Assembly (NCBI GenBank): GCA_964444925.1
Contig: CAYUIV010000001.1
Span: forward strand, 62,001 to 126,000
Source: CAYUIV01 sp964444925
GTDB taxonomy: Bacteria > Pseudomonadota > Gammaproteobacteria > Diplorickettsiales > Diplorickettsiaceae
DNA: 64,000 nucleotides
Reading direction: 5' to 3'
The translations under genes and the position numbers were made by a program. Shown here one piece after another: positions 27,565-35,373 of this stretch; the stretch's first letter is position 1, and each line of letters starts with the position of its first letter. The notes under the pieces were generated by a model that worked only from the letters and a program-made list of their open reading frames with translations, was not told the DNA's origin and did not search any database.

Positions 27565-27613
27565 ATTAAAACATTAACGTTTTATTCTTTTAAAATACAA
27601 AATAAGGAAAATT

Positions 27614-28654
27614 TTGTTACATAAGATATCCATTCAGTATCGGATCATTTTCATTGCGTTACTCATTTATGCCCTCCTTTTCCTTCCTTTCTACAGCCTC
27701 AAAATAGCACGATTTATCTTCACGCCCTTTAGTATAGATCGCCCTTTTATCTATTATCTAAGACCACACTCTAATATTTACCATTTGACGGCCGACTTAG
27801 TGGAAAAAAATGCCATTAAAAATCCACGCTTATTTTTGTTACTAGCCTACTACAAGCGGGCAGTTGATACACTGAAAACAGGTGAATATTACTTTGATGC
27901 ACACACAACTCCGATAGATTGTTTAGAAAAAGTGAAAGCCGGTACAGTGCTGTTGCATCGATTTACTATTGTTGAAGGCTGGACTGCTGAACAGTTGCTA
28001 AATACAATGGCATACCATAAACAGTTGACTCTTATACCTAAAACAGAGATATTAGCCGTATTGAAAGCAATTTGGCCTGATGTCACACAATTAGAAGGCC
28101 TTTTTTTTGCAGCCAGTTATAATTATGCGCATGGAACAACAGCAATTCAAATTTTAAAAAAAGCTTCTTTGCTCATGAAAGAAAAATTACTTGAGGCTTG
28201 GAAGCAAAGAGATGAAAATTTGCCGTGGAAAAATTATTACGAAGCATTGATTGCGGCCTCACTTGTTGAAAAAGAAACAGCTGAGCCAAAAGAACGTGCA
28301 AAAATTGCAGGCGTTATTATTAGACGGTTAAAAAAAAATATGCCTTTACAGATTAATGCCAGTGTTATTTACGGCATGAAAGAAAATTACCAAGGATTTT
28401 TGTACACAACTGATTTAAAAGTAGATACGCCGTATAATACATACACACGACGCGGTTTGCCTCCTTCTCCAATTGGTATTCCAAGCCTTGCATCGATTAT
28501 AGCAGTACTACATCCTGATCAGGGCAATACTTTATACTTTGTGACTAAAGGAGATGGTAGTCATCAATTCAGTGATACATTAGAAGAGCATCACAAAGCA
28601 GTAAATAATTACCGAAAATATATGCGACTTAAATTATTATCAAAATCGCCGTAA
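27614..28654 (+). CDS. mltG: Endolytic murein transglycosylase MltG
   Basis: A 346-residue YceG-family lytic transglycosylase with one N-terminal membrane anchor (about residues 10-28) and a periplasmic catalytic domain. The active-site glutamate lies in ALIAASLVEKETAEPKERAK, followed by GVIIRRLKKNMPLQINASVIYG and YNTYTRRGLPPSPIGIPSLASI, strong family marks. It cuts nascent glycan strands and sets their length. The start is TTG preceded by AAGGAAA at 27604-27610, one of the few clear ribosome sites here. Confidence 0.94.
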   Translation: MLHKISIQYRIIFIALLIYALLFLPFYSLKIARFIFTPFSIDRPFIYYLRPHSNIYHLTADLVEKNAIKNPRLFLLLAYYKRAVDTLKTGEYYFDAHTTPIDCLEKVKAGTVLLHRFTIVEGWTAEQLLNTMAYHKQLTLIPKTEILAVLKAIWPDVTQLEGLFFAASYNYAHGTTAIQILKKASLLMKEKLLEAWKQRDENLPWKNYYEALIAASLVEKETAEPKERAKIAGVIIRRLKKNMPLQINASVIYGMKENYQGFLYTTDLKVDTPYNTYTRRGLPPSPIGIPSLASIIAVLHPDQGNTLYFVTKGDGSHQFSDTLEEHHKAVNNYRKYMRLKLLSKSP

Positions 28655-28718
28655 CATTTTAGACTGTAGCGCAACTTAAAATAGGGCTACAATATGTATT
28701 TAAAACACATATTGTATT

Positions 28719-29357
28719 ATGAAAAAAGGCTATCTTATTTGTCTAGAAGGTATTGAAGGCACAGGCAAAACAACTCAAGCGAATCTTCTTTATCATCACT
28801 TACTAAAAAAAAAGTATGATGTTGTCATGACAAGAGAGCCAGGTGGCACTGTCTTTGCAGAATCCATTCGCCAGCTAATTTTATATCCTTCAAAAAATTG
28901 TGAGCCTTTATCAAAAGAAGCAGAGCTCCTTCTTTTGTTTGCAGCACGCGCGCAACACGTACAGTATTTTATTAAACCTGCACTCAATGCAATGCAGTGG
29001 GTTATTTGCGATCGATTTATAGAAGCAAGTTATGCTTATCAAGGCGGCGGTAGAGAAATCTCAGAGCATTTTATTACACAGCTTGAAGAAGTAGTGGTTG
29101 GTACAGTTGCAATAGATTGCGTGCTATTACTGGACATACCTGTTCCTATTGCATTAAAACGTATGCTAAAACGTGATCCATCTACTAATCTTGATCGCAT
29201 TGAAAATGAGCAAGCCGTTTTTTTCAGAAAAGTACGCGCCGCTTATTTGAAAAGAGCAGCACAATACCCTGCACGATATTATATTGTTGATGCCAGTCAG
29301 TCTATTGAACAAGTACATCAGCAGATCATAAAACAGTTAGAGACGTTTAATGTTTAA
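28719..29357 (+). CDS. tmk: Thymidylate kinase
   Basis: A 212-residue kinase that phosphorylates dTMP to dTDP. The P-loop is CLEGIEGTGKTTQANLL, the DR motif is MTREPGGTVFAESIRQLIL, and VICDRFIEASYAYQGGGR is the substrate-binding segment. The LID region holds KRDPSTNLDRIENE. It overlaps holB by eight bases, so the two are probably translated together. Confidence 0.96.
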   Translation: MKKGYLICLEGIEGTGKTTQANLLYHHLLKKKYDVVMTREPGGTVFAESIRQLILYPSKNCEPLSKEAELLLLFAARAQHVQYFIKPALNAMQWVICDRFIEASYAYQGGGREISEHFITQLEEVVVGTVAIDCVLLLDIPVPIALKRMLKRDPSTNLDRIENEQAVFFRKVRAAYLKRAAQYPARYYIVDASQSIEQVHQQIIKQLETFNV

Positions 29358-30426
29358 TCAAGAAAAGTTAAATACTTTACTTTCTCACATCACAGTGCCC
29401 CTACCTTGGCACGAATTTCTTTGGAAGCGTCTCTATACCCATCTATCTCAAGATCGGTTACCGCATACACTGTTGCTACAAGCAGGTACTCGGTTGGTAA
29501 GTCAGCAATTTGCAACAGCATTCGCTCAATTGGTACTCTGTCAAGTCCCTATTATTGATCCTGAAAAAAATATTTATTTAAGCTGTCATGCATGTCACAC
29601 TTGCCAGCTATTTCTTGCAGGTACTCATCCTAACTATTATTTTTTAGGAGAGACAAAAGAGAGCAGCGGAGAACGTCATCGTCTAATCACAATGACGCAT
29701 GTTCGATCATTAATTACCGCCTTGTTGAAAACACCAAGTACCACTACGCCTCATGCCTACCATACCGTTATTCTTATTGAAGCATTTGAATCATTGAACC
29801 CTATGACCAGTAATGCTTTACTCAAAATTTTGGAAGAACCCAGTCCTGGTATTCTCTTTTTGATCACCACTATCTATCCAAAAAAGTTATTACAAACGAT
29901 TCAAAGCCGATGTCAATTACTCCATTTACTAAATCCTACTTTACAAGAGGCAAAGCAATGGTTAACTGCACAAACTACTACTTATTCTTTAAAAATCACA
30001 GACACCTTTGCGCTTAAAGTGGCTTTAGATCTCAGTGAAAACGATCCCATGGTGGCATTACAACATGTAGCAGATGGCTCTTTTAATATCTATCGTTTAC
30101 TTTTGCAGTCATTGATTGCGATGCAGTGCAAAAGTGTGAACCCAGGGCAAATTGCAGAAAGATGGAACCAGTATCCCATTGATACGGTACTTTACTACTT
30201 TATTTATCTGATTTATCAACTCATTCGATGGCAATTAGGTATTGATGCAATTGATTGCGGTAAAGACATTGTTCATGAGGAAGTCAAAACACTTCTCCAA
30301 CAAAAAGATATTTTTTTTCTTTTTACTTATTTAGACACGCTACAAGCGATGCAACATATGATTACACTTTATACCTTAAATACGCTGATTTGTTTTGAAC
30401 ATTTAGCTTATTGTTTTATATCATAG
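29350..30426 (+). CDS. holB: DNA polymerase III delta' subunit
   Basis: A 358-residue clamp-loader subunit, paralogous to DnaX but without ATPase motifs, as expected. The zinc site is CHACHTCQLFLAGTHPN, and the RuvB-like core has TVILIEAFESLNPMTSNALLK, LEEPSPGILFLITT and IQSRCQLL (SRC motif). With DnaX and HolA it loads the sliding clamp. Gene order tmk-holB is standard; the usual downstream tatD and pilZ genes are missing and an ankyrin gene follows on the opposite strand. Confidence 0.92.
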   Translation: MFNQEKLNTLLSHITVPLPWHEFLWKRLYTHLSQDRLPHTLLLQAGTRLVSQQFATAFAQLVLCQVPIIDPEKNIYLSCHACHTCQLFLAGTHPNYYFLGETKESSGERHRLITMTHVRSLITALLKTPSTTTPHAYHTVILIEAFESLNPMTSNALLKILEEPSPGILFLITTIYPKKLLQTIQSRCQLLHLLNPTLQEAKQWLTAQTTTYSLKITDTFALKVALDLSENDPMVALQHVADGSFNIYRLLLQSLIAMQCKSVNPGQIAERWNQYPIDTVLYYFIYLIYQLIRWQLGIDAIDCGKDIVHEEVKTLLQQKDIFFLFTYLDTLQAMQHMITLYTLNTLICFEHLAYCFIS

Positions 30427-30585
30427 ACAATATCTGACTATCTTACTTTTATTTACCTACTCCTCAATATAAAGTTTAAGCTTCTTCTACGACTCAATCA
30501 GTATTTGGGACCCAAAGTTTTAATGAGAAAAGCACCTACGTACCATCTAAAACTTGTGAGCACTTTTTGTATTGACCCTATTAAT

Positions 30586-31692
30586 TTACCTTGTTTTGAT
30601 GATTTTTTTAGAGTCTGCTCCATATTTTATGAGTAAGTTAACGCTATTTTCATTTTTCATTGATATAGCCGTACGCAATGCTTTATTTTTGTTAAAGTGC
30701 TTAGGGCTTTCGGACAAATGCCTGATTGTTTTCAATAAGAGCGCTAAGATCGTTGTATCTTCTTTGGCTGTTATGACTGCAAGTTCTAGAAAATCTTGTG
30801 AACACGAATTAATGTCATACGCTTTATTTTGCGTAAGAAACTCGACTACAGCTGCATGTTTTTCATGGATTGCAATGGTCAATGGACTGTCTTTGTCCTC
30901 ATTTACAACGTTTAAGCGTACCTTATGGTGTTTTAGTAGTTTGAATACAGGAAGGTGACCCCATAAAGCCGCTAAGAAAATAGATTGATTTCCTTGCATA
31001 TCGACATGATTTAAATCTAATTTTTTTTCTTTCTTTTGAAGACAGCGATTAAGAAGTATCCAATCATGGTACCTTAATGCCCAATTAATCCACAAGTGCT
31101 GCGCTTGTGTCAGTGAATGAATTGCCTCTTCGTTGTCATGTTTATCTATAACAGTTGACATTGACTGTCCTTGGTTTTGATCCGTTAAATCTACATCATA
31201 TGCTTGCAGTAAACGCATCACTGCATCATTGTTTGGTTTCGAATCAGCTGCGACACACTGTGCTTTTGCTTTGTCAAAATGCTTAGGTATTTTAGGTAAA
31301 TACCTAATATTTTCTAGCAAGAGTGCTAAGATACTTGTATCTTCTTTAGCTGTCATGACTGCAAGTTCTAAAAAATCTTGTGAACATGCAGCAATGTTAT
31401 ATGCTTTTCTTTGCATGAGAAACTGAACTACTTCCACATGTTTTTCATGAATCGCAAAAGCTAATGGACTATCTCCATGCTCATCTGCGACATTTAAGCG
31501 TACACCATCGCGTGCTAATCTTTCTAGTTCTTTAGTTTCACCTTGTAAAGCCGCTAAGAAAACCGATTGATTTTGCGTATCAACATGATTCAAATCGGAT
31601 GACTCTTTTTGCTTTTTAAACAAAATCTTAAGCTTTTCTAAACGAGTCTTAAGTGAATCTATGTTAGAAATAGAATGATCGGATGGGTTCAT
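30586..31692 (-). CDS. Ankyrin-repeat protein with long internal duplication
   Basis: A 368-residue protein built from two copies of a unit of about 117 residues (residues 33-149 and 226-343), each with LNHVD..NQSxFLAAL, then SPLxxAIHEKHxxVVxFL, then CSQDFLELAVxTAKEDTxILALLL. Only the middle motif is a textbook ankyrin unit; the DFLELAV segment is a variant shared with the next two genes. There is no signal peptide or membrane span. It is the most downstream of three neighbouring ankyrin genes on this strand. Function unknown; protein binding is expected. Confidence 0.82.
   Translation of the reverse strand: MNPSDHSISNIDSLKTRLEKLKILFKKQKESSDLNHVDTQNQSVFLAALQGETKELERLARDGVRLNVADEHGDSPLAFAIHEKHVEVVQFLMQRKAYNIAACSQDFLELAVMTAKEDTSILALLLENIRYLPKIPKHFDKAKAQCVAADSKPNNDAVMRLLQAYDVDLTDQNQGQSMSTVIDKHDNEEAIHSLTQAQHLWINWALRYHDWILLNRCLQKKEKKLDLNHVDMQGNQSIFLAALWGHLPVFKLLKHHKVRLNVVNEDKDSPLTIAIHEKHAAVVEFLTQNKAYDINSCSQDFLELAVITAKEDTTILALLLKTIRHLSESPKHFNKNKALRTAISMKNENSVNLLIKYGADSKKIIKTR
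30664..31017 (-). repeat. Internal duplication, copy 2
   Basis: Codes for residues 226-343 of the ankyrin protein: LDLNHVDMQGNQSIFLAAL to KHFNKNKALRTA. It aligns with copy 1 over its whole length with one inserted residue and no rearrangement. Confidence 0.8.
31246..31596 (-). repeat. Internal duplication, copy 1
   Basis: Codes for residues 33-149 of the same protein: DLNHVDTQNQSVFLAAL to KHFDKAKAQCVAA. The DNA is similar enough that the duplication looks fairly recent, most clearly over the part coding for CSQDFLELAVMTAKEDT. Confidence 0.8.
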
Positions 31693-31824
31693 GATAGATA
31701 CAGTATTAGAAGTTTAAAAGTGTTGATGACAAAATACATAGAGAAAAAAACCATTGACTTTCAATCAAAAGCATCTTTTCATTGAGTACAGGAAGAATTA
31801 ATATGCATTTTTAGAATCAATCAT

Positions 31825-33147
31825 TTAACGTGGTTTGAGAAGGTATGGTAATGAAAAAGAAGCGACTGAATAAAGTGACCGATTGCTTAATGCGGCATAT
31901 ATCCTACTGTTTTTTGTTATTTTTTCCTGTTGTAAAAGCATCTTTTCGATTTCATCAGCGCTTGGATATCTTTCGATTAAGTTTATAAATAAATTGATTT
32001 TATCTGCTTTAACATAGACCATTGCAAGGTTTGTCATAAATGCTGTATTTTGTAAAAGAAACGGTTTTTCGGTGAGAAAACGGTGAATTTTATACTGATG
32101 ATCGTGAACATTGATCGTAAAAACTTGAGAGTAATGGTAGAGTAATTTAAGTATGTCGCGCCCTTTTTCTGTCTTATTATTTTTAGCTAGGCTAGCTGCT
32201 GTTTGGTTTTTACAATTTTTCTTATTTGGATCTGCTTTATGTTGCAAAAGCAACTCAATCAGTGGTACATCTTTCACGTATACTGCAGCTAATAAAGGTG
32301 TTGCGCCTTGATCATTTTTTGCATGGACAAAGGCACCTTTTGTAAGCAGTAACTGAGTGATTTCAATATTGGCATTTTGCACGGCCTTTAAAAGAGGTGT
32401 ATTCCCTTGCCGATCGCTTGTATTAATGTTTACTTTATGTTGCAAAAGCAATTGAATAACTGATTGATTCGGATTATCTTCATAGTTTTCTTGTTGATCT
32501 ACAATAAAAGAATCAGAATTGATTGTAGATACCTTGCAATCAACCACCGCTGCAAGTAGTGCTTTTTCTCTATTAAAATGGGAAAAAGTAGTTTCAGCTT
32601 TGAATTTTTGAGTTTCCTGCAAAAGCAGTTTAACAATTTGTGTCTTTCCTTGTGCTTTTTTTACTGCTAACTCTAAAAAGTCTTTTGTCGAATTAAAATC
32701 GATTGCTTCTTTTAAGAGATATACAATGATAGCACTATGCTTTTCACGTATTGCAATTGCAAGTAAATCACATGTCTTTTTATAAGTGAAAGAAAGTTGC
32801 GTACCATACGTGTGTAAATGTTCTAATAGTAAGAATTTTCCTTCTTTCACAACAGGCACAACGTCCTTCTTCGCTTCTTTTACATTAAAAAAAGGTTTTG
32901 CATCTTTTATTTCGAGTTGATGTGTTTTCTTTGTACAGATAGAACCTATTCGAGACATTTCACTAAAATACTTGAGTATACCGGAATTATTATTCGTGAT
33001 TCCTGACAACGTAAACATAATGCGAGTTTTCAATTCTGATCGCTTTTCATTTCTTTTCATATTTCTTAAAGAGACACGTTGACACGATTTTTTCATGTTG
33101 TTTTTAAGCTTAGACATGCTGTGTGTTTTATAAAGAAAATGAAACAA
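31825..33147 (-). CDS. Ankyrin-repeat protein, middle gene of the cluster
   Basis: A 440-residue protein. The first 60 residues are very basic (KKSCQRVSLRNMKRNEKRSE) and unlike the rest. A variant module (TKDFLELAVKKAQGKTQIVK, then HFNREKALLAAV) lies at about residues 150-205, followed by three canonical repeats (RQGNTPLLKAVQNANIEITQ, DQGATPLLAAVYVKDVPLIE, CKNQTAASLAKNNKTEKGRD). The C-terminal 95 residues are helical without repeats. A later ATG at 33115-33117 is an alternative start; neither has a ribosome site. Shared modules show it is a paralogue of both neighbours. Confidence 0.82.
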   Translation of the reverse strand: MFHFLYKTHSMSKLKNNMKKSCQRVSLRNMKRNEKRSELKTRIMFTLSGITNNNSGILKYFSEMSRIGSICTKKTHQLEIKDAKPFFNVKEAKKDVVPVVKEGKFLLLEHLHTYGTQLSFTYKKTCDLLAIAIREKHSAIIVYLLKEAIDFNSTKDFLELAVKKAQGKTQIVKLLLQETQKFKAETTFSHFNREKALLAAVVDCKVSTINSDSFIVDQQENYEDNPNQSVIQLLLQHKVNINTSDRQGNTPLLKAVQNANIEITQLLLTKGAFVHAKNDQGATPLLAAVYVKDVPLIELLLQHKADPNKKNCKNQTAASLAKNNKTEKGRDILKLLYHYSQVFTINVHDHQYKIHRFLTEKPFLLQNTAFMTNLAMVYVKADKINLFINLIERYPSADEIEKMLLQQEKITKNSRIYAALSNRSLYSVASFSLPYLLKPR

Positions 33148-33374
33148 TTAAAATATAATGCAGGTATCATACAATGATATAAAATAAAATCATGAGGGAA
33201 AACTACTGGTGAGAGAATGTAATTCGCTTGGATGATCATCAAATGCAGGCATGTGACTAAGAATCTACTTATTGAATGAATATTTTCATATATGATGCTG
33301 TTATCTCATGTTGCAAGAAGATGGAGGGAGAATTTGTCTTTAATGCACGTGTTATGATGCTCTGTTAAGATGAG

Positions 33375-35144
33375 TCAGTGTCGGATGACTGGATTGCTGT
33401 TTACAAATCGGCAAGGTATTTTTTCAGCTGTTCTAACAAGATGATTTAATTGCTTGATTATTTCATTTCGTACTTTTTCATCCGCAATACGCTGAACCAC
33501 ATTGAGCGCAGATACCCCTTGAGCGTTTTTCCAATTAGGATCTGCTTGATAGGATAATAATAATTGAACCATCGCTTGATCTTTGTAAAGAATCGCTTTT
33601 GAAAGCGGCGTTTCCCCTTGAGCGTTTTCGACATTGACTGTCGCACCAGCTTCAAGTAATTTCCTTGTAATGATTTCAGTACAGTCGTCTACTGCAGTCA
33701 AAAGTGGTGTATCGCCTTTTTCATTATACGCCTTAAGGTTGACTTTATGTTTTATGAGTAAAGAGACGATATCTGCGTCATGCTCATCAATTGCAGCGAT
33801 TAAACCTTTTTCTTTATTGCACTGAGAGGCAATAGCCTCCAAATGCGTCGCAGCTTCCAAAAGCATTTGAACAATTTCAATGCTTCCATGGGAAGTAAGA
33901 ATCGCTAATCCCAGCAGATCACTAAAACATTTGTTTGCTTGGTGTACAGGGATACTATAATTCATTAAGAATTGAGTTAATCCGATGTTGTGACTTTGTA
34001 TTGCAATAGACAGCGGACTCTCGCCTTGATGATTAAAAACATTCACACGTGCACCTGCTGCGATTAATGTTTTTAGCATAGCAAGGCTCCCCTTTATTGT
34101 TGCAGAAATGACAGGAGCTTCTATTTCACTGTTTTCATCGTAATTAAGATCTAACTCTTTATTTTGTTTAAGTAAACGTTGCAAGGTAAGTAGATCATTT
34201 TCTATTATTGCATTTTCAATAGTGAATTTTAAATGATATGAATTCTCTTCAAGGGCAAAAACGACGTTTTTTGATCTTAAAACTTTAATTAAAGCACGAA
34301 TGCTAACTCTTTCCTGACAAAAGGAAGTATTATCTTCGCAGTAACAGGGCTTTTTGGAAGTTTTAATAAGACTAATTTCTTTATTGTTTTCATCTAGAAA
34401 TGTCAAAGGGACATGACATTTTTCTACAAGAAGTTTGAATAAATTTAAATGACAACTTTTTATAGCATACTCGGCGAGTATTTGAAGTACTGGATTACTT
34501 CCTTGTAATGTGAAAAAACTTTCAAAAGTAGCAAAACTTTCAAAAGAATATTGCGTGTTAAATTGATTATTTTTTGACTCAGGTATGCTTTTTCTAGTAG
34601 GAGTTCTATATTTTTCTAGCAATTGTTGAAACACTGCATCGATAGTATCGCTGTTTACTCTATTCTCATCTACTTCTCTGTTAAGAAGTATTCTCGCTAT
34701 TTTAGCATTTCCATTCTGCAGCGCTAATAAAAAAGGTGTGTCACCTTCTTCATTTGGTATGTGAAGCGCTGCTCCAGCTTGCATGAGAAACTTGACTATC
34801 TCTACAGCATTAAGACTAATTGCAGCTGTCAGTGGTGTGTGTGTACCGTCTCCTTTATTGACATTAAGTACTATCCTTTCTTCTTTTGCTGTATTGATCA
34901 GTGTTTCAACAATTTGTATTTCTTTTTTTTGAACAGCCGTTATGAGCGGTAGCCTTTTATCAAGGCCTATTTGATTCAATGTATCTGGCTTATGTTTAAT
35001 TAGGATTCTTAAACGTTTTAACGCCTCTTCTGTAACAGGCTCTTCTAAATTTTCTATGAAATGACTAATGGTTAAAGAATGAAAATAAAACGTACGCGTT
35101 TCTCGAGAGGTAAAAAAAGGTTCACGATTAAAGCTAAGTGTCAT
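33375..35144 (-). CDS. Ankyrin-repeat protein, 589 residues, first gene of the cluster
   Basis: The largest ankyrin protein here. It has three repeat blocks: residues about 50-165 (KRLPLITAVQKKEIQIVE, THTPLTAAISLNAVEIVKFL, EEGDTPFLLALQNGNAKIAR), about 335-400 (HQGESPLSIAIQSHNIGLTQ), and about 440-560 (KGDTPLLTAVDDCTEII, AQGETPLSKAILYKDQAMVQ, AQGVSALNVVQRIADEK). A spacer at about 280-300 carries a cysteine group (KKPCYCEDNTSFCQ) that could bind metal. The variant module (CFSDLLGLAILTSHGSIEIV) is shared with the two downstream genes. No export signal is visible. Confidence 0.85.
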   Translation of the reverse strand: MTLSFNREPFFTSRETRTFYFHSLTISHFIENLEEPVTEEALKRLRILIKHKPDTLNQIGLDKRLPLITAVQKKEIQIVETLINTAKEERIVLNVNKGDGTHTPLTAAISLNAVEIVKFLMQAGAALHIPNEEGDTPFLLALQNGNAKIARILLNREVDENRVNSDTIDAVFQQLLEKYRTPTRKSIPESKNNQFNTQYSFESFATFESFFTLQGSNPVLQILAEYAIKSCHLNLFKLLVEKCHVPLTFLDENNKEISLIKTSKKPCYCEDNTSFCQERVSIRALIKVLRSKNVVFALEENSYHLKFTIENAIIENDLLTLQRLLKQNKELDLNYDENSEIEAPVISATIKGSLAMLKTLIAAGARVNVFNHQGESPLSIAIQSHNIGLTQFLMNYSIPVHQANKCFSDLLGLAILTSHGSIEIVQMLLEAATHLEAIASQCNKEKGLIAAIDEHDADIVSLLIKHKVNLKAYNEKGDTPLLTAVDDCTEIITRKLLEAGATVNVENAQGETPLSKAILYKDQAMVQLLLSYQADPNWKNAQGVSALNVVQRIADEKVRNEIIKQLNHLVRTAEKIPCRFVNSNPVIRH

Positions 35145-35373
35145 AGAATGTAATGAATAGAATTAAAGATGGACATCAATATAATATGAAACGCAAAATA
35201 AGAAGATTGGCAAAGACTACTTAATGGAAAAATTTGACGTATTCTAATTACATAGAAATAGATGAAGGTTTTAATTCATAAGACAACTTACAATAGAGCC
35301 TTTTTAAATTTTGCAAACCACTCGTGACTTCAATTTTTGTAAACAACGCTATGATAATGAAAGCGCAGCAAAT

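Noticed and set aside
30572..30958. 128-codon plus-strand frame over the duplicated ankyrin gene
   Set aside because: Antisense of the repeats; a related frame appears over the other copy only because the DNA is duplicated.
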